In this document: piece by piece, positions 17,101 through 26,066 of the stretch
How positions within the stretch are numbered: the stretch's first letter is position 1
Layout: each line of letters opens with the position of its first letter
From: Vicinamibacteria bacterium
GTDB taxonomy: Bacteria; Acidobacteriota; Vicinamibacteria; Fen-336
Direction of reading: 5' to 3'
DNA length: 64,000 nt
Assembly (NCBI GenBank): GCA_035570235.1
Contig: DATMML010000091.1
Span: forward strand, 124,001 to 188,000
Translations under genes and position numbers: made by a program
Notes under the pieces: generated by a model
Database searches by the model: none
Seen by the model: the letters and a program-made list of their open reading frames with translations, nothing else
Told to the model about the DNA's origin: nothing

Positions 17101-17192
17101 TCAAAGATCGCGCGCAGGGCAGCGGCTGTCAAGAGAAAATTTCCCGGACGGCACATTTGACACAACAACTGCATGCTCTCGCAGGTTTGTTC

Positions 17193-17220
17193 TTGACATT
17201 CACGGACGTCACTTGATACT
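17193..17220 (+). promoter_or_regulatory. Probable sigma70-type promoter for the Asp-box gene
   Basis: TTGACA at 17193-17198, 16-base spacer, GATACT at 17215-17220, giving a leader of about 165 bases before the ATG at 17394. The surrounding 100 bases are AT-richer than the flanks. Confidence 0.5.
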
Positions 17221-17393
17221 CATTCGCCGCTCGAGACCCTCTCGCCATTCGAGCGCTGGGTGAGCACGTGTGGAACGACCCCGGTAACTAATCGCTGTCT
17301 ATCTTCACAGAAGAGAACAAGCTGGCGCTCCCATTTTCGCTGCGCGGAAGGCTCGACCTCCCTTTGGGACGAGCCAGTTGTTGAGGAGGAAAA

Positions 17394-19136
17394 ATGAAAC
17401 ACCCAACGCGAAGCTGGCTAAGAACCGCGGCCTTTGGGCCGGGCGCAGTCCTATCGTTGTGCCTGGCCAGCTTGGGGCTGGGCGCGGGAACTGGGTCCGC
17501 CCAGACCCTTCAGCAGCGGCTGAACGTCGTCTCCGCCCGCATGAAGCAACTTAGGGACCTATCGGCGCGCTTGGACGAGTCCACGAAAGGGAAGCTCTCG
17601 AGCGGCGCCCAGCACCTCCTCCGGATGGCGACGACCTGGGACCAGATTGAACCGGTGCTCGCCCGGAGCGCCGGGAGCCTCAACGCTCCTCTGCTTGGGC
17701 GATCCCTTCATCCTTCGGGGGCCCTCGGGCAGGGTGCGGTGTCAGACCCCGGCACGGACCTGTCCTTCAGCCGGATGGGGGGCTTTACCCAGAGCGAGAC
17801 CTCGACCGCGTGGTGCGGAAGCCATGTCTTGGTGGCCTACAATGACTCGGGAAGCTTCCTCGAGACCTTCCCCATTCCCGGGATCGGCCAATCCTTCAAC
17901 GGCTACTCGCTCTCCACGGATGGTGGACGCTCGTTTACGGACCTCGGGTTCTTGAACCCCGGGCAGGACCTCTCCAATTCCCTCGGCGGCGACCCGGTCG
18001 CGGTGTGCACCGACGAGAACACTTTCTATCAGTCGTCGATCTTCCAATTTTTGTTCTCGACCGGCGTCTCCGTCTCTAAGTCGACCGACGGAGGACGGAC
18101 CTTCGCCGATCCCGTGGTACCGGTACTGAAGGATGGTGCCACGCACTTCATCGACAAGCCCTGGATGGCCACCGATCCCTCGAACCCGGCGAGGCTTTAC
18201 GTCACCTATACCGACGTCGACAGCACGGGTTTCTTCGGCGGGCCCGCGCTCTGCCCCGGGACCCTACGACTCGGAATCGAGCTCGTCCGCTCGACCGACG
18301 GAGGAGCTACCTGGAGCGCTCCCACCGTCGTCGACAATGGCTGTTTCCCGAACCGGGACCAGGGCTCCAACGTCGCCGTGGACCGCGCGGGCAACGTCTA
18401 TGTCGCGTGGGAGCAGCTCCCCGCTTTCAGTCCCACCAACGAGATCGACATTGCCAAGTCGACCGACGGGGGGGCGACCTTCGCGCCCAAGAGCACGGTC
18501 GCCACCGTGACCATTGTCGGGAGCAACTTCTTCGGCCTGCTCCAGGGGGGTTTCCGCAACAACGAGTTCCCGAGCCTCGCCATAGACCTGTCGCACGGGG
18601 GCACGAGCCCGCTCTACATCTCCTGGAACGATGGGCGGTTCGGGGTCACACCCGACGGCTTTCCACCGTTTTTCAGCGGCGTCACCTATAACTTTGGCGA
18701 CGCTCTCGTCAGCCGCTCCGACGACGGGGGCAAATCCTGGTCGAGCCCGGTGAAGGTCAACAGCGATACCTCTCCCGCCGACCATTTCCTGCCGGGGGTC
18801 GCCGTGGACCCCAACGGTACGGTCGGCGTGTGCTTTTATGACCGGCATCGCGACCCCACGAACTTTTTCATCGATCGCGAATGCGCCCGTTCCAACGACG
18901 GAGGGCAGACATGGACGAGTCACCGGGTCACGAAGAGAAGCTTCGCCCCCAGCATCGCGGGCGACCTGCTCATCAACTCCGTCTACATGGGCGACTACGA
19001 CGGCCTGGCCGCAGACACGACCGGGGGGTCGAGGGGATTCCTCGGGGCTTACGGTGACAACTCCCGCGGTAATCCGGACGTTAAGATCTCGAAACGCTTC
19101 GGCACGGAAGACAGCGACGACGGCGACGACAACTGA
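17394..19136 (+). CDS. Secreted Asp-box (BNR) beta-propeller, sialidase-like
   Basis: A 580-residue exported protein. An N-terminal signal region (about 1-36, ending GSAQ) is followed by a helical segment and then a propeller with six Asp-box motifs: STDGGRSF, STDGGRTF, STDGGATW, STDGGATF, SDDGGKSW and SNDGGQTW. These turns are typical of sialidases and related propellers, but the Arg triad and nucleophile of sialidases cannot be assigned with confidence, so activity is open. The C-terminus is very acidic (EDSDDGDDN). GAGGAGG lies before the ATG. It is monocistronic with its own promoter, and faces the candidate RNA divergently. Confidence 0.8.
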   Translation: MKHPTRSWLRTAAFGPGAVLSLCLASLGLGAGTGSAQTLQQRLNVVSARMKQLRDLSARLDESTKGKLSSGAQHLLRMATTWDQIEPVLARSAGSLNAPLLGRSLHPSGALGQGAVSDPGTDLSFSRMGGFTQSETSTAWCGSHVLVAYNDSGSFLETFPIPGIGQSFNGYSLSTDGGRSFTDLGFLNPGQDLSNSLGGDPVAVCTDENTFYQSSIFQFLFSTGVSVSKSTDGGRTFADPVVPVLKDGATHFIDKPWMATDPSNPARLYVTYTDVDSTGFFGGPALCPGTLRLGIELVRSTDGGATWSAPTVVDNGCFPNRDQGSNVAVDRAGNVYVAWEQLPAFSPTNEIDIAKSTDGGATFAPKSTVATVTIVGSNFFGLLQGGFRNNEFPSLAIDLSHGGTSPLYISWNDGRFGVTPDGFPPFFSGVTYNFGDALVSRSDDGGKSWSSPVKVNSDTSPADHFLPGVAVDPNGTVGVCFYDRHRDPTNFFIDRECARSNDGGQTWTSHRVTKRSFAPSIAGDLLINSVYMGDYDGLAADTTGGSRGFLGAYGDNSRGNPDVKISKRFGTEDSDDGDDN

Positions 19137-19413
19137 TTCCGTCGGAGGATAGGCAGGGGAATCGTCCACCTAAGAGCGGCCGCTGCCGCCGCCGCCGCGT
19201 CGGGAGGCGGCGGTTCTCAGCTCGGCCCGGGGAGAGGTCGGAGGTGTCCCCGGGGACGCCCCGGGGGTTGACCGGGCCCGTTTCCCGCGCCTCTAGGGCA
19301 CGCTGCGCCCCTCCGAGAGACGACTCCTGCTGGAGGCGCCGGGGCAAGATCGAAGGTCCCGTCCTCTCTCTGGTGCGAAAGCGCCTAGGGATGTGCTCGC
19401 CGGGACGGCGGCG
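19137..19413. other. Convergent intergenic region
   Basis: 277 bases between two converging genes. It holds a GCCGCC-rich inverted repeat near 19170-19215 and a 12-base palindrome of the form GTCCCCGGGGAC near 19246, either of which could end transcription. No gene is supported. Confidence 0.4.
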
Positions 19414-20433
19414 CTACTTGACTTCCCAAGTGTCGCCCGCGCGGAGCAACGAGGCGAGGTCGCCCTTGCCCTTCTTCGCGATCACCTGCCGCACTTGATC
19501 GTTCATGGAGGTCTCGTAGGCGGGAGCGTCCACCGCCCGCAGGACGCCCAGGGGGGTGGGGAAACCGGGAGTCCCGTCCATCCGTGAGAGGAGGAAGCCG
19601 AAGGCAGGCTTGGGGTGGTGCTCGTCGTGAACGAGGAGGTCCTTCTCGGTGACACCATTCCCGAGGGCCACGACCTCGAGGTTGAGGCCGTTCATCCGGA
19701 TTCCCTGGTCATGGTTCTTGCCGAAGATCAGGGGTTGACCGTGCTCGAGCTGGATCGTGTGGTCGTCCCGGAGGTCCTTCTCGGTGAGGTTTTCCCAGGC
19801 CCCGTCGTTGAAGATGTTGCAGTTCTGCAGAATCTCCACGAAAGCCGTTCCTTTGTGGGCGGCCGCCCTCTTGAGCGTGGCCTTGAGGTGCCCCTGGAAG
19901 ATGTCCACCGAGCGCGCGACGAACGTGGCCTCCGCCCCCAGGGCCAGGGAGAGGGGGTTGAAGGGGCGGTCGAGGGAGCCGTAGGGCGTGGACTTCGCCT
20001 TCTTCCCCATCTCCGAGGTCGGGGAGTACTGACCCTTGGTGAGCCCATAGATCCGGTTGTTGAAGAGGAGGACCTTCAAGCCCACGTTCCTTCGCAGCAT
20101 GTGGATAAAGTGGTTGCCGCCGATGCTGAGGGCGTCCCCATCCCCGGTGGCGATCCACACCTCGAGTTCGGGCCGCGAGATCTTGAGACCGGTGGCCACC
20201 GCGGGGGCCCGGCCATGGATGGTGTGGAATCCATAGGTGTTCATGTAGTAGGGAAAGCGGCTGGAACAACCGATCCCGGACACCACCACGAACTTCTCGC
20301 GGGGGATCCCGAGCTCGGGGAAGATCGACTGCACGGCGGAGAGAATCGCGTAGTCCCCGCAGCCGGGGCACCACCGAACCTCCTGATCCGTCTGGAAATC
20401 CTTTTTGCTGTAGGCGGGCAGGGTCGCGGTCAC
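19414..20433 (-). CDS. korB: 2-oxoacid:ferredoxin oxidoreductase, beta subunit (TPP-binding)
   Basis: A 339-residue beta subunit. WCPGCGDYAILSAVQ is the family opening; the thiamine-diphosphate Mg site is GDGDALSIGGNHF followed by NNRIYGLTKGQYSPTS. Together with the alpha subunit it oxidatively decarboxylates a 2-oxoacid to the acyl-CoA with reduction of ferredoxin. Sequence style (FPDFPAEIRAP in the partner, TKGQYSPTS here) points to the 2-oxoglutarate type. The GTG at 20433 overlaps the alpha stop as GTGA, giving translational coupling; upstream in-frame ATG or GTG candidates lie inside korA and are not needed. Confidence 0.92.
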   Translation of the reverse strand: MTATLPAYSKKDFQTDQEVRWCPGCGDYAILSAVQSIFPELGIPREKFVVVSGIGCSSRFPYYMNTYGFHTIHGRAPAVATGLKISRPELEVWIATGDGDALSIGGNHFIHMLRRNVGLKVLLFNNRIYGLTKGQYSPTSEMGKKAKSTPYGSLDRPFNPLSLALGAEATFVARSVDIFQGHLKATLKRAAAHKGTAFVEILQNCNIFNDGAWENLTEKDLRDDHTIQLEHGQPLIFGKNHDQGIRMNGLNLEVVALGNGVTEKDLLVHDEHHPKPAFGFLLSRMDGTPGFPTPLGVLRAVDAPAYETSMNDQVRQVIAKKGKGDLASLLRAGDTWEVK

Positions 20434-22277
20434 TGCAGAACCTCCTCGATCTTGGCTTCGATCTCCGCCTGCTTGAAGGGCTTCCCTTGGATCTTGTTGA
20501 AACCCTCGGCGTCCACTAGGTACTTGGCTCGGAGCAACCACACGAGCTGCCCCATGTTCATCTCCGGAACCACGACCCTCTTGTAGCGCTTCAGCACGGA
20601 ACCGAGGTTTCGGGGCAACGGATTCAAATGGCGCAGGTGCACGTGTCCGAGCCTCCGCTTCTTCTCCCGCTGGGCGCGGAGGGCGGCGGTGATGGGTCCG
20701 TAGGTGGATCCCCAGCCCACGAGCAGGAGGTCGCCGTCGGGGTCGCCGGCGGGAACAACATCCGGCACCTCCTGGGCGATGGCCTCCACCTTGGCCGCCC
20801 GCAAGCGCACCATTCGCTCGTGGTTCAGGGGCTCGTAGTTGACGTTGCCGGTTCCGTCCTGCTTCTCGAGGCCCCCAATGCGGTGCTCGAGGCCGGGGGT
20901 GCCCGGCACCGCCCAGGGCCGGGCCAGCGTCTCGGGGTTCCGCAAGTAGGGCATGAAGCCATCGGGGTCGGTGCGGAACTTGACGGGAATATCCGGCAGT
21001 TCCCGGAGGTCGGGGATCTTCCAGGGCTCGGCCCCGTTGGCGAGATAGCCGTCGGAAAGCACGATGACAGGCACCATGTACTTGATGGCGATGCGGCTGG
21101 CCTCGAGCGCGACCCAGAAGCAGTCGCCGGGGGTGGCCGCGGCCAGCACGGGGATGGGGGCTTCGGAGTTGCGACCGAAAAGGGCCTGGAGGAGGTCGGC
21201 CTGCTCGGTCTTGGTGGGGAGCCCGGTGGAGGGACCCCCGCGCTGGATGTCGCAGATCACCAGCGGAAGCTCGACCGCGATGGCCAGGCCCATGGCCTCC
21301 GTCTTCAAGGCCATGCCCGGCCCCGAGGTGGTCGTGAGGCCGAGGGCCCCCCCGTAGGCGGCGCCGATGACAGAGGTGATGGCTGCGATTTCGTCCTCAG
21401 CCTGGAAGGTGATCACCCCGAACTCCTTGAACATCGAGAGTTCGTGGAGGATGTCAGAGGCGGGGGTGATGGGATAGGAGCCCTGGAAGAGGGGGATGCC
21501 CGCCTTCTGCGAAGCGGCCACGAAACCGAGGGCGAGGGCCGTGTTGCCGCTGATGTTGCGGTAAACGCCCGGGGCCAGTCGGGCGGGGGGAATCTCGTAA
21601 CTGACCTGGAAGGCCTCGGTGGCGTCGCAGTAGGCGTAGCCCGCCTTCATGGCCAGCTTGTTGGCCTCGGCCAGGACCGGCTTCTTCGCGAACTTCTCGT
21701 CTAGCCACTTGTAGGTGGCCTCCATAGACCGGTTGTAGAGCCAGTAGCACATGCCGAGCGCGAAGAAGTTCTTGCAACGGTCCATGCTCTTGGCGTCCAA
21801 GCCCAGGTCGCGGAGGGCCAGGCGGGTGAGCTTGGTGAGCTCCACCGGGAAGAGGCGGTAGCCCTCGAGGGAATGGTCCTCGAGCGGGTTGGACGTCATC
21901 TGCGCCTTCTTGAGGTCGGTCTCCTTGAAGTTGTCGACGTTGAGGATGAGGATCCCCCCCGTGCGCAGGTCGGCCAGGTTGGTCTTGAGGGCGGCCGGGT
22001 TCATAGCCACCAGCACGTCCACCGCATCCCCGGGGGTGAAGACGTCGGTGGCGGCAAAGTTGACCTGGAAGCCGGAGACCCCGGGCAGGGTACCCGCGGG
22101 GGCGCGGATTTCCGCCGGGAAGTCGGGGAACGTCGCCAAGTCGTTGCCGAAGAGGGCAGCGGTGTTTGTGAACTGGCTCCCCGTGATCTGCATGCCGTCG
22201 CCGGAGTCGCCCACGAAGCGAATGACGGCCCGCTCCCGGACCTCGCGCCTTCGGGGAGGGGCTTCGGTTGTCGCCAT
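20430..22277 (-). CDS. korA: 2-oxoacid:ferredoxin oxidoreductase, fused gamma-alpha subunit
   Basis: A 615-residue subunit with the gamma domain at the N-terminus (FVGDSGDGMQITG, about 20-195) and the alpha pyrimidine-binding domain after it (GSYPITPASDILHEL, AEDEIAAITSVIGAAYGG, TTTSGPGMALKTE). This gamma-alpha order is usual for KorA-type enzymes such as those of Thermus and actinobacteria. It works with KorB and ferredoxin in the TCA cycle, oxidatively or reductively. It is first in a two-gene operon and begins 120 bases from the Kgd stop, so both 2-oxoglutarate systems may be expressed together. Confidence 0.93.
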   Translation of the reverse strand: MATTEAPPRRREVRERAVIRFVGDSGDGMQITGSQFTNTAALFGNDLATFPDFPAEIRAPAGTLPGVSGFQVNFAATDVFTPGDAVDVLVAMNPAALKTNLADLRTGGILILNVDNFKETDLKKAQMTSNPLEDHSLEGYRLFPVELTKLTRLALRDLGLDAKSMDRCKNFFALGMCYWLYNRSMEATYKWLDEKFAKKPVLAEANKLAMKAGYAYCDATEAFQVSYEIPPARLAPGVYRNISGNTALALGFVAASQKAGIPLFQGSYPITPASDILHELSMFKEFGVITFQAEDEIAAITSVIGAAYGGALGLTTTSGPGMALKTEAMGLAIAVELPLVICDIQRGGPSTGLPTKTEQADLLQALFGRNSEAPIPVLAAATPGDCFWVALEASRIAIKYMVPVIVLSDGYLANGAEPWKIPDLRELPDIPVKFRTDPDGFMPYLRNPETLARPWAVPGTPGLEHRIGGLEKQDGTGNVNYEPLNHERMVRLRAAKVEAIAQEVPDVVPAGDPDGDLLLVGWGSTYGPITAALRAQREKKRRLGHVHLRHLNPLPRNLGSVLKRYKRVVVPEMNMGQLVWLLRAKYLVDAEGFNKIQGKPFKQAEIEAKIEEVLQ

Positions 22278-22397
22278 TGGCTAACCCTTACCTCGTCGTT
22301 TGGGAGGCCGCCTCGCGACCCCCGGGGAAGAGCCGACAAATGGATATTATAGCGCAGTGCAGGGCGGGGGCTCCCGGCGCACGACGCCGCGCCCCCA

Positions 22398-25300
22398 TCA
22401 GTCCCAGAGGGCCTCCCTCACGATCGCTTCCTGCTCCTGCAAGTGGACCCTGTGCGAGCCCGGCGCGGGGCTGGCGCTGGCCACCCGGCCCACGTAGCGG
22501 GGCACACGCCGGCCCGGATCGGCGATCTCGCCGTCCAGGAACGACTCGCGCACGAACCGCCAGGCCCCCATGTTGCGCGGCTCCTCTTGCGCCCAAACCA
22601 GGTCCGCGGAGAGCGAGTAGCGACTGAGGGCCCGCAAGAGCTCCCGGGCCGGGAAGGGGTAGAACTGCTCCTGCCGCAGGAGGGCCACCTGGTCTGCCTT
22701 TCGCTCCTCGCGCGCCTTGAGCAAATCGTAATAGAGCTTGCCGCTGGTCAAGATCACGCGCCGGATGCGGGCGGGGTCGGCGGCTTCGTCCTCGAGGATG
22801 GGCGCGAAAGCGCCTCCCGCCAGATCGGTGAGCTCGGAGAGGCAGCGGGGGTGGCGCAGCAGGCTCTTGGGGGTCATGACCACGAGCGGCTTCTCCACGG
22901 CGTCGCGCCCCTGCCGGCGCAGGAGGTGGAAGTAGGAGGCGGGCGTGGACGGATAGCAGACCCTCATGTTGTCCTCGGCGCAGAGGGTCAGGAAGCGCTC
23001 TATGCGGGCGCTCGAGTGCTCGGGCCCCTGGCCCTCGTAGCCGTGGGGCAGAAGCAACGTGAGGCCGGTGGGCTGCCCCCACTTGGTCTCGGAACCGGCT
23101 AGGAACTGGTCGATGATGACCTGGGCCCCGTTCATGAAGTCGCCGAACTGGGCCTCCCACATGACGAGGGCGTGATGCTCGGCCACCGAATAGCCGAACT
23201 CGAAGCCCATGACCGCGGCCTCGGAGAGGAGGCTGTCGTACACCTCGAAACGCGCGCCCGCGGGGGCGAGCGCGTTCAGGGCGACGTACTCCTTGCCGTC
23301 GCGCACGTCGTAGAGGATGGCGTGGCGCTGACTGAACGTGCCTCGGCCCGAGTCCTGGCCGGACAGCCGCACCGAGATCCCTTCTAGGAGCAGGGTGCCG
23401 AAGGCGAGGGCCTCCGCCGTCGCCCAGTCCACCTGTCCCCGACCCTCCGCCAGCTCCGCCCGCTTCCGGATGTGGGGGATGAGCTTGGGGTGGACCTCGA
23501 AGCCTTCGGGTAACGAGCCTAGGACCTTGAGGGCGGCCCGCAGCCGCGCCCACATGGCGCCCGCGTCCACCGGGGACGGTTCCACGCCGGGCCTCTTGGC
23601 GATCCGGGCCAAGGGCCCGCTCTCCCCCTCCCGTTGCATCTGGGCTTTTTTGTCTTCCCAGAGGGCGTCCAGTTCCTCACGCGTGACCAGCCCCGAACGG
23701 ACCATCTGCTCGGCATAGAGCTGCGCCACCGAGGGGTGGCTCTTGATCCGGGCGTACATCAAGGGTTGGGTGTAGCTGGGCTCGTCGCCTTCGTTGTGAC
23801 CCCAGCGACGGTATCCCACGACATCGACGACCACGTCCTTCTTGAAGCGCTGTCGGTACTCCAGGGCCAGACCCGCCACGTACACCACCGCCTCCGGGTC
23901 GTCGCCGTTGACGTGGAAGGCAGGGGCATGGACCATCTTGGCCACGTCCGTGCAGTACGTGGAGGAGCGAGCGTCCTCGGGGAGGGTGGTGAAGCCGATC
24001 TGGTTGTTCACCACCACGTGGATGGTGCCCCCCGTGCGGTAGCCATGCAGGCCGGCCAGGTTGAGGGTCTCGGCCACGATCCCTTGTCCGGCGAAGGCGG
24101 CGTCGCCGTGCAGCAAGATGGGAATGACCTGCGATCGCTGGCCGTCCCCCAGCGCATCCTGCTTGGCGCGCACCATCCCCTCCACGACGGGGTTCACCCA
24201 CTCCAGATGGCTGGGGTTGGGGGCCACGGTCAGGGTCAGGGTCTCCCCGGTGTCCGCGTGATGTTGCCCGGTGGCGCCCAAGTGGTACTTGACGTCCCCC
24301 GAGCCCTGGGTGGAGTCCGGGTCCACGTTGCCCTCGAACTCCGCGAAGATTTGGGCCAAGGGCTTGCCGACCGTGTTGGCGAGGACGTTCAGGCGCCCGC
24401 GGTGGGACATGCCGATCACGACCTCGCGCACGCCCTGCTGGGCGGCGTCGTTCAAGATGCGGTCCAGAAGGGGAATCAGGGCCTCCCCCCCCTCCAGCGA
24501 GAAGCGCTTGTGCCCAATGAACTTCGCGTGCAGGAAGCGCTCGAAGCTCTCCGCCTCCACCAGCTTCTCGAGCACGCGCCGTTTGCTCCCCGCGTCCAAG
24601 GCGGGGTAGTTGCGGGTGGACTCCATCCGCTGCTGGAGCCACTCCTTGCGCTCGGGGTCGGCGATGTACATGTACTCCACGCCGATCGTCCCGCAGTAGG
24701 TGTCCCGCAAGACCTCCAGGATTTCGCGCAGGCTGGCTTTGTCCTTGCCGCTCAGCCCGTTGGTGATGAACTCGCGGTCCAGGTCCCAGAGGGTGAGGCC
24801 GTAGGTGGCGGGATCGAGGTCCTTGTGGGGGGCACGCTTTGAGTCGAGGGGGTCGAGATCGGCGACGAGGTGCCCGCGCACACGGTAGTTGTGGATGAGC
24901 TGCAGGACCTTGGCCTGCTTCTCCACCTCCTCCCGGCTGCCCGCCGGCCCGCCGAGCCCGGGAGCGGTGTCGATCTCCCAATGCATCGGCCGGTGGGGCA
25001 CGCCCAAGTCCTCGAAGATGCGCTCGTAGAAGCCGTCGCCGCCCTTGAGGAGCTCCTCCATGCGCGAGAGGAAGAGCCCAGACTCCGCCCCCTGTATGAT
25101 CCGGTGATCGTAGGTCGAGGTCACGGTCATGACTTTGCTGATCCCGAGCAGAGAGAGCGTGCGGGGAGCCATGGAGCGGTACTCGGCAGGGTAGTCGAGA
25201 GCGCCGGTGGCGATGATCAGGCCCTGGCCGGGCATGAGGCGGGGCGCAGACGAGGTCGTCCCCACCGTGCCGGGGTTGGTGAGGGAGAGGGTGGTGCCGA

Positions 25301-26048
25301 TGAAGTCGTCGGGGGATATCGTCCCCTGGCGGGCTCGGGCCACAAGGTCATCAAAGGCCTTGAGGAAGGCGGCAAAGTCCATTCGCCCCGCGTCCTTGAG
25401 GTTGGGAACGAGGAGCGTGCGCGTGCTGTCCTTGCGCAGCACGTCCACCGCGATGCCCAGGCGCACGGCGTCGCGCTGGATGCGGTGGGGCTGACCCTCG
25501 AGCTCCGCGTAGGCGTCGTTCAGGCGGGGGAAGGCATCGAGGCCCCGCAGAATGGCCCAAGCCACCAGGTGGGTGAAGCTGACCTTGCCCGCCCCCGCGG
25601 CCTCGCGGTGCTTGTTGAGGATGCGCCGATTCTCCTCCAGGGTCCGGACGGGGAGGGTCCGGATGGAGGTGGCGGTGGGGACCTGGAGGCTGGCCTCCAT
25701 GTTCTCCACGATGCGGACTGCGCCCCCCCGGATGGGCTGGGCGATGTCGCCGGGCAGGATGGCGGGAATGGCTACCGCCTTCGATCGCGGCCCCCCCGCC
25801 AGGGCCGCTCCCGGGCGGCGGACGAGGGAGGAGCGCTCGGGGGCGGCCGGGGGGACGATCACGGTCACGGGCGCGGGCTCCCCTTCCGGCTTCACGCCCA
25901 GAGCCTTATCGAAGTACTCCCGCCAGCTCGGGTCTACGGAGTGGCGGTCGTGCCGGTATTGCTCCAGCACGTCGAGGGCGAAGACGTAGTTGCCGCCGAA
26001 ATCGCTGATCAACGAATCCAGGAGCGGATCGGCGGGCGCGGTGCTCAT
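22398..26048 (-). CDS. kgd: Multifunctional 2-oxoglutarate dehydrogenase E1 / succinyltransferase (Kgd/OdhA type)
   Basis: A 1216-residue fusion like the mycobacterial and corynebacterial enzyme. Residues 1-45 match the E1 N-terminal motif (NYVFALDVLEQY, WREYF). Residues about 105-345 are an acyltransferase (E2) catalytic domain ending in TYDHRIIQGAESG. The rest is the thiamine-diphosphate E1: MSHRGRLNVLAN, GDAAFAGQG, NNQIGFTT and YRRWGHNEGDEPS are all intact. No lipoyl domain is present, as in the actinobacterial form, which uses the lipoyl domain of another E2. It converts 2-oxoglutarate to succinyl-CoA or succinic semialdehyde. It sits directly upstream of korAB on the same strand. Confidence 0.95.
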   Translation of the reverse strand: MSTAPADPLLDSLISDFGGNYVFALDVLEQYRHDRHSVDPSWREYFDKALGVKPEGEPAPVTVIVPPAAPERSSLVRRPGAALAGGPRSKAVAIPAILPGDIAQPIRGGAVRIVENMEASLQVPTATSIRTLPVRTLEENRRILNKHREAAGAGKVSFTHLVAWAILRGLDAFPRLNDAYAELEGQPHRIQRDAVRLGIAVDVLRKDSTRTLLVPNLKDAGRMDFAAFLKAFDDLVARARQGTISPDDFIGTTLSLTNPGTVGTTSSAPRLMPGQGLIIATGALDYPAEYRSMAPRTLSLLGISKVMTVTSTYDHRIIQGAESGLFLSRMEELLKGGDGFYERIFEDLGVPHRPMHWEIDTAPGLGGPAGSREEVEKQAKVLQLIHNYRVRGHLVADLDPLDSKRAPHKDLDPATYGLTLWDLDREFITNGLSGKDKASLREILEVLRDTYCGTIGVEYMYIADPERKEWLQQRMESTRNYPALDAGSKRRVLEKLVEAESFERFLHAKFIGHKRFSLEGGEALIPLLDRILNDAAQQGVREVVIGMSHRGRLNVLANTVGKPLAQIFAEFEGNVDPDSTQGSGDVKYHLGATGQHHADTGETLTLTVAPNPSHLEWVNPVVEGMVRAKQDALGDGQRSQVIPILLHGDAAFAGQGIVAETLNLAGLHGYRTGGTIHVVVNNQIGFTTLPEDARSSTYCTDVAKMVHAPAFHVNGDDPEAVVYVAGLALEYRQRFKKDVVVDVVGYRRWGHNEGDEPSYTQPLMYARIKSHPSVAQLYAEQMVRSGLVTREELDALWEDKKAQMQREGESGPLARIAKRPGVEPSPVDAGAMWARLRAALKVLGSLPEGFEVHPKLIPHIRKRAELAEGRGQVDWATAEALAFGTLLLEGISVRLSGQDSGRGTFSQRHAILYDVRDGKEYVALNALAPAGARFEVYDSLLSEAAVMGFEFGYSVAEHHALVMWEAQFGDFMNGAQVIIDQFLAGSETKWGQPTGLTLLLPHGYEGQGPEHSSARIERFLTLCAEDNMRVCYPSTPASYFHLLRRQGRDAVEKPLVVMTPKSLLRHPRCLSELTDLAGGAFAPILEDEAADPARIRRVILTSGKLYYDLLKAREERKADQVALLRQEQFYPFPARELLRALSRYSLSADLVWAQEEPRNMGAWRFVRESFLDGEIADPGRRVPRYVGRVASASPAPGSHRVHLQEQEAIVREALWD

Positions 26049-26066
26049 CGTCCTCCCCGCGTGAGT

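Noticed and set aside
16842-17174. A 110-codon leftward frame in the 17 kb gap
   Set aside because: No ribosome site, no recognisable domain, and it overlaps the RNA hairpins; better explained by the candidate structured RNA.
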